Assembly (NCBI RefSeq): GCF_900188345.1
Contig: NZ_FZOD01000015.1
Span: 113,248-177,247, forward strand
Source: Streptosporangium subroseum
GTDB taxonomy: Bacteria > Actinomycetota > Actinomycetes > Streptosporangiales > Streptosporangiaceae
Reading direction: 5' to 3'
Length of the DNA stretch: 64,000 nt
The notes below the pieces were generated by a model. It did no database searches and was not told the origin of the DNA. It saw only the letters and a program-made list of their open reading frames with translations. Position numbers and translations under genes: made by a program. Of this stretch, positions 47,729-56,443 are shown piece by piece. Every line of letters begins with the position of its first letter. Position 1 is the first letter of the stretch.

Positions 47729-47923
47729 CGGCAACGCCCTGGGCGCCTGGCTCGGCGGTCTGACCATCGCCGCCGGCCTCGGATACGCCTCGACGATCTG
47801 GGCCGGCGCCGCCCTGACGCTCGCCGGTCTGGCGGTGTTCGTGGTCGCGATCAAGCTCGCCACCCGTCCCACCCAGCAGGCCCCCGCCCGCGAGCTCGCC
47901 GGGACCGCCGGGACCGCAGCCTG
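47711..47923 (+). pseudogene. C-terminal fragment of an MFS (DHA1) transporter
   Basis: The plus strand reads IAAFNIGNALGAWLGGLTIA, then GLGYASTIWAGAALTLAGLA and a short hydrophilic end with a normal stop. This matches helices 11-12 and the C-terminus of DHA1 drug exporters (compare the intact copy at 26.7 kb). The first ten helices are missing. It abuts the 5' end of the marR-like gene head to head. Confidence 0.8.
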
Positions 47924-48269
47924 ACGTCCCCGGGTGCCCTCCCGGTACGAGGGTGACTCACGCCTCATTCATTTGACCTTCATATCGGTGTGAGGGTTTC
48001 GATACGGGGCATGCAAGGCCGTATCGAGCGGCTCCCGGGCCCGGTTGCCGGATCGTCGAACCGGTGTCCGCCACCGGGGGCACGGTCGTCGGCCGCCTTC
48101 GTCGCCGTTCCGGCCGAAGCGCCGCCGGAGGGCGTCCCGCCCGCGATGTGTGCCGATTTCGTGGTGAGCGAGCCCGCGATGGCCGGAGACGGCCCGATTT
48201 CCGTCCCGGCCATGAAGGGGGTCGGGGCGCCTGGTTCCGTCCCGGACATGAAGAGAACGGATACGGAGA
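47924..48269. other. Intergenic region before the MBL-fold gene
   Basis: No supported gene. A direct repeat of the form CCGTCCCGGmCATGAAG occurs near 48201 and 48238, of unknown meaning. Confidence 0.35.
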
Positions 48270-49154
48270 ATGGCGAAGTCGATATCGGGTCTCGATGAGC
48301 GGCTGCGGCGTACGTCGCCGGTCCGGTCGATCCAGATGGGCGACACGACGGTGACGTACGTACCGGACGGCGCCGCACAGCTCACACCGCGGTGGCTGCC
48401 GGCCACCACCGACGAGGTCTGGGCCGCCCATCCGGAGTATCTCGACACCACCGGAAACATGGTCGCGAGCATCGGCGGGCTCCTGGTGGAGCACGACGGC
48501 CGGTCCCTGCTGATAGACGCCGGGTTCGGACCCTGCTCGCTTTCCGCCGAGGCGGGCCGTCCGCTGGGCGCCATCCACGGCGGTGATCTTCTGGACAACC
48601 TGACCGCGCTCGGCCGCCGGCCCGAGGACGTCGAGGCCGTGGCCATCACCCACCTTCACACCGATCACATCGGCTGGGCCTGGCAGCCCGTACCCGGCAC
48701 CGACCGGCTCGCCTTCCCCGATGCCGGCTACCTGGTGGCCGAGCCGGAATGGTCCGGACGCCACCTCGTCAAGGCTCACATCTCCCCGCGCGCCCTCGAC
48801 GTCCTCGAACCCCGCGTCCGTATGGTCGGAGAGGGGGAGGAGATCTTCCCGGGCGTGCACGTCATGCCCACCCCCGGGCACACACCCGGCCACACCGCCT
48901 ACGTCATCGGCTCGGGTGACCTGCGGCTGATCGCGTTCGGTGACGCCATGCACTCACCGATCCAGATCGACCACCCCGAATGGTCCGCCGCACCCGACTA
49001 CGACCCGAAGCAGTCGGAGGACTCCCGGCGCCGCCTCATCGCCGAGATGGCGGAGCCCGGCACCATCGGGTTCGGCGTCCACTTCGCCGATGTCATCTTC
49101 GGCCGGGTCGACCCCCGTGCCGAGGGGCCCGCCTGGCAGCCCTGCCGCGTGTGA
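48270..49154 (+). CDS. MBL-fold metallo-hydrolase
   Basis: The zinc-binding motif HLHTDHIGW is present in EAVAITHLHTDHIGWAW, with further ligands in MPTPGHTPGHTAYV and IAFGDAMHSPIQ. The core MVASIGGLLVEHDGRSLLID is typical of lactonase/hydrolase-like MBL proteins (AHL-lactonase or quorum-quenching-like group) rather than beta-lactamases. No signal peptide. The ATG at 48270 has GGAG but very close, so a slightly different start is possible. It is a lone gene beside the marR remnant. Substrate unknown; esters or lactones are the usual choice. Confidence 0.85.
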   Translation: MAKSISGLDERLRRTSPVRSIQMGDTTVTYVPDGAAQLTPRWLPATTDEVWAAHPEYLDTTGNMVASIGGLLVEHDGRSLLIDAGFGPCSLSAEAGRPLGAIHGGDLLDNLTALGRRPEDVEAVAITHLHTDHIGWAWQPVPGTDRLAFPDAGYLVAEPEWSGRHLVKAHISPRALDVLEPRVRMVGEGEEIFPGVHVMPTPGHTPGHTAYVIGSGDLRLIAFGDAMHSPIQIDHPEWSAAPDYDPKQSEDSRRRLIAEMAEPGTIGFGVHFADVIFGRVDPRAEGPAWQPCRV

Positions 49155-49301
49155 ACGAGACGAGGCTCTGGACGCCGAAGGACCCGCCTGGCGGCTCCGT
49201 CCCGCATGAATCGAGACGGGGCCCCGGGCATGACGGTGTGGCGAGTTCCGTACCGGCTCCGAACACCGGGTGACAACTCCGGGTGCCGGCCAGGCACCGC
49301 G

Positions 49302-50816
49302 TCACAGCCTTAGAGCCTGGGCGGGTGACTCGGCGTCGCGCCAGCCGGGAATCGACTCGCCCGCCGCCCAGGTGGCGTGGGTGCCGCTGGAGATGCGCTC
49401 GGGAAGCCTGAGCCGTGCCAGCGGACCGTCGGCCACCCCGGCCGCGTCGAAGATCAGGCACTCGGAACGATCGTCGTTCATGTCGGTGGTCAGCGTGACG
49501 AGGTAACCGTCGTCCTCGGCGGAGGATCCCACCCGCGGCGCCATCGCGGGCTCGCTGCCGTACACGCCCGTGGGCAGCCCGAAGCGCTCCTCGGTCCCGG
49601 TGAGCAGGTCGTGACGGACCAGCCCGTCGAACAGGAACCACCCCTCCAGCCCGGTCGCCGCGTAGGTGTAGCGGTGGCGGCGTCCGCCGTAGGCGTTGTT
49701 GAGCACGCCGAACTCGGTGATGGAGTCGGTCAGCCGCTCCTCCGTGCACCGCCCCGTCACCAGGTTCAGCCGCCAGCGGTGGAGCCGGGTCTGCATGCGG
49801 TCGAGCGCCAGGAAGCGGAACATCCGCCGGTACAGGCCGCCCTCACCGGTGTCCTTGGGCTCGGGGGAATCCTGGAAGAACCCGTCCAGGACGATCTCGT
49901 CGCCCTCCTCGTAGGCGTTGACCCAGTGCAGGACGTAGGTGGCGTCGGCCTCGAACCACTGGATCGGCCGGCCGCCGCGACGGGGGACGACGGCCAGCCT
50001 GGTCGGCAGCTCGGGGTGGAACCGCGCCGCGTACAGGCCCTTCGTCATCAGCTCCGGATCCCAGAACATGGGGCAGTCGTTGAGGATGGCGTAGTTCTCG
50101 GTGAAGGCCATGTCGTGCGGCAGGCGCGGCCCTGGGAGCGGGACCTCCACGTAGTGGCTGAGCCGGTCGTCGGCGCCGACGACCCCGTAGTGCATGTAGG
50201 GCTCGTCGGTGCCGTAGTTGAAGAAGAGAAGCTCGCCGGTGCGCGGGTCGGTCTTCGTGTGCGCCGAGACCCCGCAGTCGTAGGGGAAGGCCCCGCCCCA
50301 CTCCGCCTTGCCCAGCGTGTCCAGGGTCAGCGGATCCAGCCGGTAGAGGTCCCCGCACTGGTAGAAGCTGGTGAGCGCGACGCCCGCGTGAACCACGACG
50401 TCGGTGCTGGAGGCGTCCTTCATCCGGCCCCGGGCGCCCCAGCCGTCCTGGCGCGGCGAGGAGGCCGGTCGCTCGGCGATCCCGGCCCAGAGCGGTTTCC
50501 CCGCCTCCCGCTCGGCGAGCAGCCCGTCGGTGCGGATGAAACGGTTGCGGTAGAAGGCCTTGCCGTCCCGGAAGCCGACGACGTGCACCATGCCGTCGCC
50601 GTCGAAGGGATGGTAGCGCTCGAGCGCGGGGTGCACCGGGTTCTCGGTGTTGCGCAGGTAGACCCCGTCGAGATCGGCCGGTATCTCTCCCTCGACCACC
50701 TCCAGGTCCTCGGCGCGCCACTCGGTGGTCTGCGGTCGCCACGGCCCGGTGCGGTAGGGATGGTCGTCGTCCTGCGGCAGGGTCGACAGCACGCGTCCGA
50801 CGACTTCGACGTCCAA
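49302..50816 (-). CDS. Carotenoid oxygenase (RPE65/lignostilbene dioxygenase) family protein
   Basis: A 504-residue non-haem iron enzyme. The four iron histidines are visible: GVSAHTKTDPRTGELL, RLPHDMAFTENYAIL, ATYVLHWVNAYEEGDEIVLD and the C-terminal SSGTHATWAAGE. The N-terminal IPADLDGVYLRNTENPVHPA is the family signature. Members cleave C=C bonds of carotenoids, stilbenes or phenylpropenes with O2. The TTG start at 50816 has AGGAGA six bases upstream. It is the last gene of an operon with a cupin, a TIM-barrel protein and a Tm-1-like protein, all on the minus strand; the context suggests aromatic or terpenoid catabolism rather than pigment metabolism. Confidence 0.92.
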   Translation of the reverse strand: MDVEVVGRVLSTLPQDDDHPYRTGPWRPQTTEWRAEDLEVVEGEIPADLDGVYLRNTENPVHPALERYHPFDGDGMVHVVGFRDGKAFYRNRFIRTDGLLAEREAGKPLWAGIAERPASSPRQDGWGARGRMKDASSTDVVVHAGVALTSFYQCGDLYRLDPLTLDTLGKAEWGGAFPYDCGVSAHTKTDPRTGELLFFNYGTDEPYMHYGVVGADDRLSHYVEVPLPGPRLPHDMAFTENYAILNDCPMFWDPELMTKGLYAARFHPELPTRLAVVPRRGGRPIQWFEADATYVLHWVNAYEEGDEIVLDGFFQDSPEPKDTGEGGLYRRMFRFLALDRMQTRLHRWRLNLVTGRCTEERLTDSITEFGVLNNAYGGRRHRYTYAATGLEGWFLFDGLVRHDLLTGTEERFGLPTGVYGSEPAMAPRVGSSAEDDGYLVTLTTDMNDDRSECLIFDAAGVADGPLARLRLPERISSGTHATWAAGESIPGWRDAESPAQALRL

Positions 50817-50967
50817 TGCTCTTCTCCTCAGATGGCCGCACCGGGTCCGGTCGCCCGGTCCCGGCCTCCGCGGATGGCCGAGCCGAATCCGGTCATCCGT
50901 CCCCGAGGACGAAACGGGCGATCGTCTCCCCCATTCTGATCGCCCGTCTGCCCGCCAACAAGAGCGA

Positions 50968-51375
50968 TCAGGCCTGGCGCCACTCCGCCACGGTGCCGGC
51001 CTCATGCACGCGCAGGTCGGGTGCGCCCTCCAGCGCCTTCTCCTCACCACCGGGGGTGTAGGTGACGATCAGGCGCAGCGGACGCCAGGTCGCGTTGAAG
51101 GTCGAGTGGTAGGCGCCCGCGGGAATGTGCACGGTGTCGCCTTCCTTGATCGCGAACGGCTCGCCGTCGGCGACCGTCTGCACGGCCTCGCCGGAGATCA
51201 CATAGAGGATCTCCTCCGCGTCCGGGTGATTGTGCCGGGCGTGCCCGCGGCCCGGGTTGACGATGACCTCGCCGAAGGTGCTGCCCGCTCCCTCGACGGT
51301 GGACGGGGTGACGAACCACTTGATGAACCCCCAGTCGAAGGCCATCGTGGGTACGGCGTCCGGGCTCACATGCAC
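50968..51375 (-). CDS. Cupin-domain protein
   Basis: A small single-domain cupin (135 residues). Motif 1 is GHARHNHPDAEEILYVISGE with the His-x-His...Glu metal ligands; motif 2 is PAGAYHSTFNATWRPL with the last His. GTG at 51375 is preferred because CGAGGAG lies five bases before it; a GTG seven codons earlier lacks a site. Cupins of this size are dioxygenases, isomerases or ligand-binding proteins. It stands between the TIM-barrel protein (54-base gap) and the carotenoid-oxygenase gene (150-base gap), so it probably acts on the same substrate chain. Confidence 0.88.
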   Translation of the reverse strand: MHVSPDAVPTMAFDWGFIKWFVTPSTVEGAGSTFGEVIVNPGRGHARHNHPDAEEILYVISGEAVQTVADGEPFAIKEGDTVHIPAGAYHSTFNATWRPLRLIVTYTPGGEEKALEGAPDLRVHEAGTVAEWRQA

Positions 51376-51429
51376 GACATCTCCTCGGAGCTTCACGGTT
51401 CGGATCCCCGGGGTCGGGGGATCGGTGAT

Positions 51430-52251
51430 CTAGAACTTCAGTGACTTGAAGGCCCTGACCTGCTCGGTGATCGCGCGCTCCGTCGGCAGCCGCTCGACCG
51501 ACGACGCCCCGAAGAAGCCCACGACGCCCTCGGTGTGTTCCAGGACGTAGCTCGCGTCCGGCGGCTCGGCGATCGGGCCGCCGTGGCAGAGGACGAGGAT
51601 GTCGGGCCGGACGGCCACCGCGGCGTCGCGCATCGCCTGGACCCGTTCGACGGCCTCGTCCAGGGTCAGGGCGGTACCCGCGCCGATGCTGCCCGCGGTG
51701 GTCAGCCCGACGTGCGGGACCAGGACGTCGGCGCCCGCCTCCGCCATGTCCCGCGCCTGGCCGGGGTCGAAGACGTAGGGCGCGGTGACCAGGTCGCGCT
51801 CGTGCGCGAGCCGTACCATCTCGACCTCCAGGTCGTAGCCCATGCCGGTCTCCTCCAGGTTCTGGCGGAAGACCCCGTCGTACAGGCCGACGGTCGGGAA
51901 GTTCTGCACACCGGCGAAGCCCATGTCGGCCAGCTGGTCGAGGAACCTGGGCATCAGCCGGAACGGGTCGGTGCCGCACACCCCGGCGAGGACCGGGGTG
52001 TCGCGGACGACGGGAAGCACCTCCCCCGCCATCTCGACGACGATCTGGTTGGCGTCGCCGTACGGCAGCATCCCGGCGAGCGAGCCGCGGCCCGCCATCC
52101 GGTAGCGGCCCGAGTTGTAGATGATGATCAGATCCACGCCGCCGGCCTCGGCGCACTTGGCGGACAGGCCGGTGCCGGCGCCCGCCCCGATGACCGGTCT
52201 GCCCTCGGCGACGGTACGGCGGAGCCTGGCAAGAACGTCGTCGCGATTCAT
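51430..52251 (-). CDS. TIM-barrel 'phosphoenolpyruvate hydrolase' family protein
   Basis: A 273-residue TIM-barrel protein of the PEP_hydrolase family (PF09370): VIGAGAGTGLSAKCAEAGGV, DLIIIYNSGRYRMAGRGSL, PVLAGVCGTDPFRLMPRFLD, GFAGVQNFPTVGLYDGVF and a late ILVLCHGGPIAEP. Real PEP-hydrolase activity is not secure for most members. In plants this domain is the C-terminal half of the tomato resistance protein Tm-1; the N-terminal half is homologous to the next gene upstream (46-base gap). The two bacterial genes are therefore likely to act as a pair, perhaps in C-C cleavage or sugar-acid metabolism. Confidence 0.88.
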   Translation of the reverse strand: MNRDDVLARLRRTVAEGRPVIGAGAGTGLSAKCAEAGGVDLIIIYNSGRYRMAGRGSLAGMLPYGDANQIVVEMAGEVLPVVRDTPVLAGVCGTDPFRLMPRFLDQLADMGFAGVQNFPTVGLYDGVFRQNLEETGMGYDLEVEMVRLAHERDLVTAPYVFDPGQARDMAEAGADVLVPHVGLTTAGSIGAGTALTLDEAVERVQAMRDAAVAVRPDILVLCHGGPIAEPPDASYVLEHTEGVVGFFGASSVERLPTERAITEQVRAFKSLKF

Positions 52252-52297
52252 CGGGCGCCTCCTGAGGGGATCATCCGGGCGGAGAGGACTGCGCGGT

Positions 52298-53518
52298 TCA
52301 TCCCGCGGCTCCAGAGGAGATCATCTGGTGCAGCCGGTCGGCCATCGCCCGGCCGAAGCCGGGGTCGTTGATGTGCAGGTCGAGCTCCTCCACCTGAACG
52401 GCGGAGCCTCGCAGGCCCTCGCACACGGCCTCGAAGCAGGCCTGGTCGGCCTCCGGGTCGTGGAACGCGAGTCCGGGGGAATCCAGCGCGGAGACTCCGC
52501 CGCGCGGGAGGAAGAGCGTGGTCGGGCCGGTCGCGCCGCACAGCTTCCCGGCCACCCGGCGGCCGAGCTCTCCCATCTCCTCCTCCGTGGTGCGCATCAG
52601 CGTCACGGTCGGATTGTGGATGTGGAACAGCCGCCCCTCGAAGCGCTCTGGCACGGTGTTCCGCGGACCGAAGTTGACCATGTCCAGCGCTCCGGGGGCG
52701 ACCACCTGGGGCACGCCGCTCGCGCCCGCCGCGGTCAGCCTCCCGGGACCCGCCGACAGCACGCCGCCGACCAGGTCGTCGGCCAGTTCGGTGATGGTGA
52801 GGTCGAGCACTCCCGCGATCAGCCCGCTGTCGACCAGCGCCTCCAGCGCCTGCCCGCCGGATCCGGTGGCGTGGAAGACGAGAACCTCGTATCCGAGCTC
52901 CTCCAGGCGCTCCCTGGCGGCGTCGACCGCGAGCGTGGTCACGCCGAACATCGACGCGGCGACGAGCGGGCGGTCGTCGGCGTCGGCCGGGACCGCGACG
53001 TGCGCCATGCCCGCCACGGCGGCCGCGGCGTTGCCGAGGATGCGCCCGGAGACCCGGTTGATGCCCGCGATGTCGACGACGCTGTACATCAGCGTCACGT
53101 CCTTGGCCCCCACGTAGGGGGAGACGTCGCCGGAGGCCATGGTCGACACGATGACCTTGGGCAGGCCGATCGGCAGGTCCCTGACGGCTCGCCCCGCGAT
53201 CGAGGACCCGCCGCTGCCGCCCACCGCGAGTACGGCGTCGAGACGACCCTCGGCGTACAGCTCGGCCAGGACCGCCGCGGCGCCCTCCCCCATCGCCGTG
53301 ACCGCCGCGCCCCGGTCGCCGGCCGCGCGCAGCGCCTCGATGTCGGCTCCCCCGGCCTTGGCGACCCTGCCGTTGTCGATGTCGGCCGCCACCCGCGGCT
53401 CACCCACCCCCGCGTCGACCAGAACGACCTCGCAGCCGAGGTCGCGCAGGCGCTCACGGAGCCAGGCGTACTCCTGTCCCTTCGTGTCCAGCGTCCCTAT
53501 CAGGCAGATCGTCGGCAT
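52298..53518 (-). CDS. Tm-1-like ATP-binding (UPF0261) protein
   Basis: A 406-residue protein of the UPF0261/Tm-1-like family. Family segments: PTICLIGTLDTKGQEYAWLR, VDAGVGEPRVAADI, VGGSGGSSIAGRAVRDLPIG, VIVSTMASGDVSPYVGAKDV, and a C-terminal NDPGFGRAMADRL. The start MPTICLIG at 53518 fits the family; a longer frame adds four residues. Plant Tm-1 binds ATP-like ligands through this domain and inhibits tomato mosaic virus replication; the bacterial cellular function is not established. First gene of the operon, with an operator-like palindrome between it and the divergent VOC gene. Confidence 0.9.
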   Translation of the reverse strand: MPTICLIGTLDTKGQEYAWLRERLRDLGCEVVLVDAGVGEPRVAADIDNGRVAKAGGADIEALRAAGDRGAAVTAMGEGAAAVLAELYAEGRLDAVLAVGGSGGSSIAGRAVRDLPIGLPKVIVSTMASGDVSPYVGAKDVTLMYSVVDIAGINRVSGRILGNAAAAVAGMAHVAVPADADDRPLVAASMFGVTTLAVDAARERLEELGYEVLVFHATGSGGQALEALVDSGLIAGVLDLTITELADDLVGGVLSAGPGRLTAAGASGVPQVVAPGALDMVNFGPRNTVPERFEGRLFHIHNPTVTLMRTTEEEMGELGRRVAGKLCGATGPTTLFLPRGGVSALDSPGLAFHDPEADQACFEAVCEGLRGSAVQVEELDLHINDPGFGRAMADRLHQMISSGAAG

Positions 53519-53662
53519 CTCACGCCACACCCCTCTGCTCGAAGCCCTGTCCCGTCACGTTAACCGCGTTGATCGGCTTCGGGAACCCGGTGTACCGGAC
53601 ACGGGTGAAAAGCTGAATTCACGATTCGTTGCCCCGCGATCCAGATAATGTCCCAATGCTCC

Positions 53663-53677
53663 TAGAATGTCATTCTA
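53663..53677. promoter_or_regulatory. Operator-like palindrome between the Tm-1-like operon and the VOC gene
   Basis: TAGAATGTCATTCTA is a perfect 15-bp palindrome around one base, in the 200-base divergent promoter. Its TAGAA/TTCTA arms with five central bases match the palindrome before the SDR gene at 58329-58347, suggesting one shared regulator. Confidence 0.6.
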
Positions 53678-53717
53678 AGATTGGCCGGTTCACCGGTCCG
53701 GAGCGCAAGGAGCCCAC

Positions 53718-54251
53718 GTGCACGCCTCACCGGAACTCCCAGGACTCCCGAACCTTCGGGAACTCGGCGCCGTCTTCGACCACACCGCCGTCGCGGCACC
53801 GCGGATCAGGGATCTCCTGCCGATCTACCATGACCTGCTGGGCGGCGTCTTCCGCGGCGGCGGCGACAACCAGCTCGGCGGATTCCGTGCCATGCAGCTC
53901 ACCTACCCGGGCGGCAGCAAGGTCGAGCTGATGGAGCCGCTCGCCGGATCCACCTTCTTCGACAGCTTCTTCGAGCTCACCCGCGGCCGGGGCGGCGTGC
54001 ACCACCTCAACTTCCACGTGGACGACATCGATCTGGCGGTGTCCCTCCTCACCGAGCGCGGTTATCGCCTGCACGGCCTCAACCTCGGCGACCCGAGGTG
54101 GCGTGAGGTGTTCCTGCACCCCAAGGAGGCTCACGGCGTACTGATCCAGCTCGCCCAGCCCGGCCCGCGCGACGCCGAGCCCGTCCCCTCCCTCGACGCC
54201 GTCCTGGCGGGCAGGGGCCGCCGGGGCAACGGAATCCCCAGCCCCGCCTGA
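53718..54251 (+). CDS. VOC (glyoxalase/dioxygenase) superfamily protein
   Basis: A 177-residue vicinal-oxygen-chelate protein with two beta-alpha-beta modules. Metal-ligand candidates: His in AVFDHTAVAAP, Glu in SKVELMEPLA, His in GGVHHLNFHVDDI, and a late Glu in REVFLHPKEAHGVL. The pattern resembles methylmalonyl-CoA epimerase or a small VOC epimerase/dioxygenase. GTG start with AAGGAG six bases before. It is divergent from the Tm-1-like operon and shares its operator, so it is probably part of the same regulon. Confidence 0.85.
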   Translation: MHASPELPGLPNLRELGAVFDHTAVAAPRIRDLLPIYHDLLGGVFRGGGDNQLGGFRAMQLTYPGGSKVELMEPLAGSTFFDSFFELTRGRGGVHHLNFHVDDIDLAVSLLTERGYRLHGLNLGDPRWREVFLHPKEAHGVLIQLAQPGPRDAEPVPSLDAVLAGRGRRGNGIPSPA

Positions 54252-54290
54252 TCCGGATCCGGAGCGACACCGGAGGCCCTGCGCCTCCCG

Positions 54291-54330
54291 CCCGCGCTGT
54301 CTTCACCCGCGCTGTCTTCACCCGCGCTGT
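54291..54330. repeat. 15-bp tandem repeat, about 2.7 copies
   Basis: CCCGCGCTGTCTTCA occurs at 54291-54305 and 54306-54320, and the first ten bases again at 54321-54330, between the VOC and XRE genes. Confidence 0.8.
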
Positions 54331-54355
54331 TCCCGAGCCGGCCCAAGGCGCCGGC

Positions 54356-55264
54356 TCAGCCGCTCTGGTGGGGCCTGGCCGCGTCGGCGGCCGCCGTACC
54401 GGCCGCGTCCAGGGGCGTTTGAGCCGGTACGGCCCAGCTCGCCAGCAGGTTCATGGCCTCCTGCGAGGGAGAGCCGGGCTTGGCCGTGTAGATGAGCAGC
54501 ACCTGCTCGGGGTCGATGGCCGTCAACAGCACTTCGTAGTCGAGCTCCATATCCCCGACGAGGGGGTGATGGAATCGTTTGGTGCCGAAGGCGCGCTCGA
54601 CGACGTGGTGATCGGCCCACAGGCGGCGGAAGTCCTCGCTCTTCGCCCTCAGCTCGCTCACCACTTCGACGATACGACTGTCACGGGGGTGGCGGCCCGC
54701 GCACAACCGCATTATTCCAACGAGTTGGCGGGCGACGTCGTCCCAGTCGCGATACAGCACACGCGCGGACTCATCCAGGATGATCCAGCGCACCAGGTTG
54801 CGATGCGCGGGCGGCAGGGCGTCGAAGTCGGTCAGCAGCACCCGCCCCACACCGTTGCAGGCCAGCACGTCCATCCGGCGGTCCAGAACGAATGCGGGTT
54901 GCCCCGGCAGAGCGTTCATGAGCTGGTAGATGCCGCTGCGGACGCGCTGTCCCTCGGCCACCCGCCGGCGGGCGCACACGGGCTGTGGCCGAGCCAGGTC
55001 GAACAGATGCGCCCGCTCGGCGAAGTTCAGCCGCAACGCCGCGGCCACGGCCTCCAGCACGGATTCGGACGGAGTGATGCTCCGGCCCTGTTCCAGACGG
55101 GTGTAGTAGTCCGCGCTCACCCCTGCCAGATGCGCCAACTCCTCCCGGCGCAGGCCGGGAACCCGCCGATACGGCGAGGTCGCGGGCAGCCCGACCGACT
55201 CGGGCTTGATCTGAGCCCGCCGGTTACGCAGGAACTCTCCGAGTTCAGCGTTTTGGGTCATCAT
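54356..55264 (-). CDS. XRE-family regulator with MmyB-like ligand domain
   Basis: The N-terminus has the XRE HTH (LRREELAHLAGVSADYYTRL, preceded by GEFLRNRRAQIKP). The remaining ~190 residues are the MmyB-like ligand-binding domain, ending with PEQVLLIYTAKPGSPSQEAM. This class usually sits divergent from a short-chain dehydrogenase and represses it; here the divergent neighbour at 55758 is an SDR, though a degenerate one. The start is the first of two tandem ATG codons at 55264; the ribosome site is weak. Length 302 is normal for the family. Confidence 0.9.
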   Translation of the reverse strand: MMTQNAELGEFLRNRRAQIKPESVGLPATSPYRRVPGLRREELAHLAGVSADYYTRLEQGRSITPSESVLEAVAAALRLNFAERAHLFDLARPQPVCARRRVAEGQRVRSGIYQLMNALPGQPAFVLDRRMDVLACNGVGRVLLTDFDALPPAHRNLVRWIILDESARVLYRDWDDVARQLVGIMRLCAGRHPRDSRIVEVVSELRAKSEDFRRLWADHHVVERAFGTKRFHHPLVGDMELDYEVLLTAIDPEQVLLIYTAKPGSPSQEAMNLLASWAVPAQTPLDAAGTAAADAARPHQSG

Positions 55265-55757
55265 TCCATGGTGCTCCGCCCCTCTCCGGTCCGGTTCGCC
55301 CGGGGGGGTGTATCACACCTAGGCATCTACCTCCTAGGCCAAACTGGGCTCCCACCCGGGCTTCGAAAGACGTCAGAACCGGTGTTACTAGGTATATGGA
55401 CTGGTCACAACGGTCGTTCTCCGCAAAACGATGCGTAACCCCATGAGAGCCGTGACCATCTCATGGGACCACCCGGCGCTCACCCTCCCCGATATGCCTG
55501 CGGCCGGGCCCGGATCTCTGGCCGGCATCACCGATGGCGGTCGAACCTGTCCGAGCTGGAGCGGGCGTTGACCGCGCCTGATCGGGATCGTCGCCGCCGG
55601 CGTCCTCGTGCTCATGGACGGGCTCGCCGTCATCCTGACCGCCGGTCGCCGACGGTCCGAGGCCGTCGGATGCCCATGGCGACGACAACCGCCGGATACT
55701 CCGGATCAGCAGAGCCCAGTGCGATCGATCAGGAGAACATCCAACAGGGAGAACACA
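55265..55757. other. Divergent region between the XRE regulator and the degenerate SDR
   Basis: Nearly 500 bases without a supported gene. CCTAGG occurs at 55318-55323 and 55333-55338, 15 bases apart, a possible XRE operator, and CTAGGTATAT near 55388 may be part of a promoter. A short frame at 55443-55571 and a hydrophobic stretch at ~55578-55640 may be relics of other genes. Confidence 0.4.
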
Positions 55758-56408
55758 GTGAAAACCTGGTTCATCACCGGTTGCTCCACCGGTTTCGGCC
55801 GTCAACTCGCCCAGGCCGTACTGGCTCACGGCCACAGAGTCGTCGTCGCCGCCCGTGACCCCGAGCAGGTCGTCGACATCGCACAGGAAGGCGGCCGGCG
55901 CGCGCTGGCACTGAAGCTCGACGTCACCGACCACGAGCAGGTGATCTCCACGATCGACCGGATCGTGGAGACCTTCGGCGACATCGATGTGCTGGTCAAC
56001 AACTCCGGCATCGGCTGTTTCGCCGCGGTCGAACAGAGCGCCGACGATCAGGCCCCCCTCGGGGCGGAGCCGAACGTCTTCGGGTTGTCGGACAGGGCCC
56101 TGCTCATCGAACCCAGCGAGTTCTACATCGGCAAGATCTGCCGTTCGCAGGCGATCACGCCGGCGGACGAGATCGCCGACCAGGTGCCCCCGATGGATGC
56201 ACGGCGGGCGGCCGTCCGCGAGGACACCGGCGAGGAGTGCGACGACCCCCAGCGCGCGGCCATGATGATCATCAGGGCCGCCGACGCCGACAACCCGCCA
56301 TCCCGGCTGTCGTTCGGCCGTGACGCCTACGAGTTCACCCTCGTCAGGGTCGGCGAGCTTCGCAGAAAGCTCCAATCACAAAAACTGGAAAGCTTTTCCC
56401 AAAAGTAG
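55758..56408 (+). pseudogene. Short-chain dehydrogenase with the catalytic segment deleted
   Basis: The N-terminus is a classical SDR: VKTWFITGCSTGFGRQLAQA, then DVTDHEQVISTIDRIVETFG and IDVLVNNSGIGCFAAVEQ. After PNVFGLSDRALLIEPSEF the protein jumps to the region that normally follows the catalytic YxxxK by about 20 residues. The Ser and the YxxxK motif are absent, so ~75 residues have been lost in frame. At 216 residues it is shorter than the usual ~280. It is probably inactive as an oxidoreductase but still has a good GGGAG site and GTG start. It is divergent from the XRE regulator, the normal arrangement for this pair. Confidence 0.75.
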
Positions 56409-56443
56409 AGCAGTTCATCCATCGAAAACCCATCTAAAACAGA

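Noticed and set aside
49302..50816. A carotenoid biosynthesis cluster with its cleavage oxygenase
   Set aside because: No phytoene synthase, desaturase or cyclase lies nearby; the operon partners point to catabolism.
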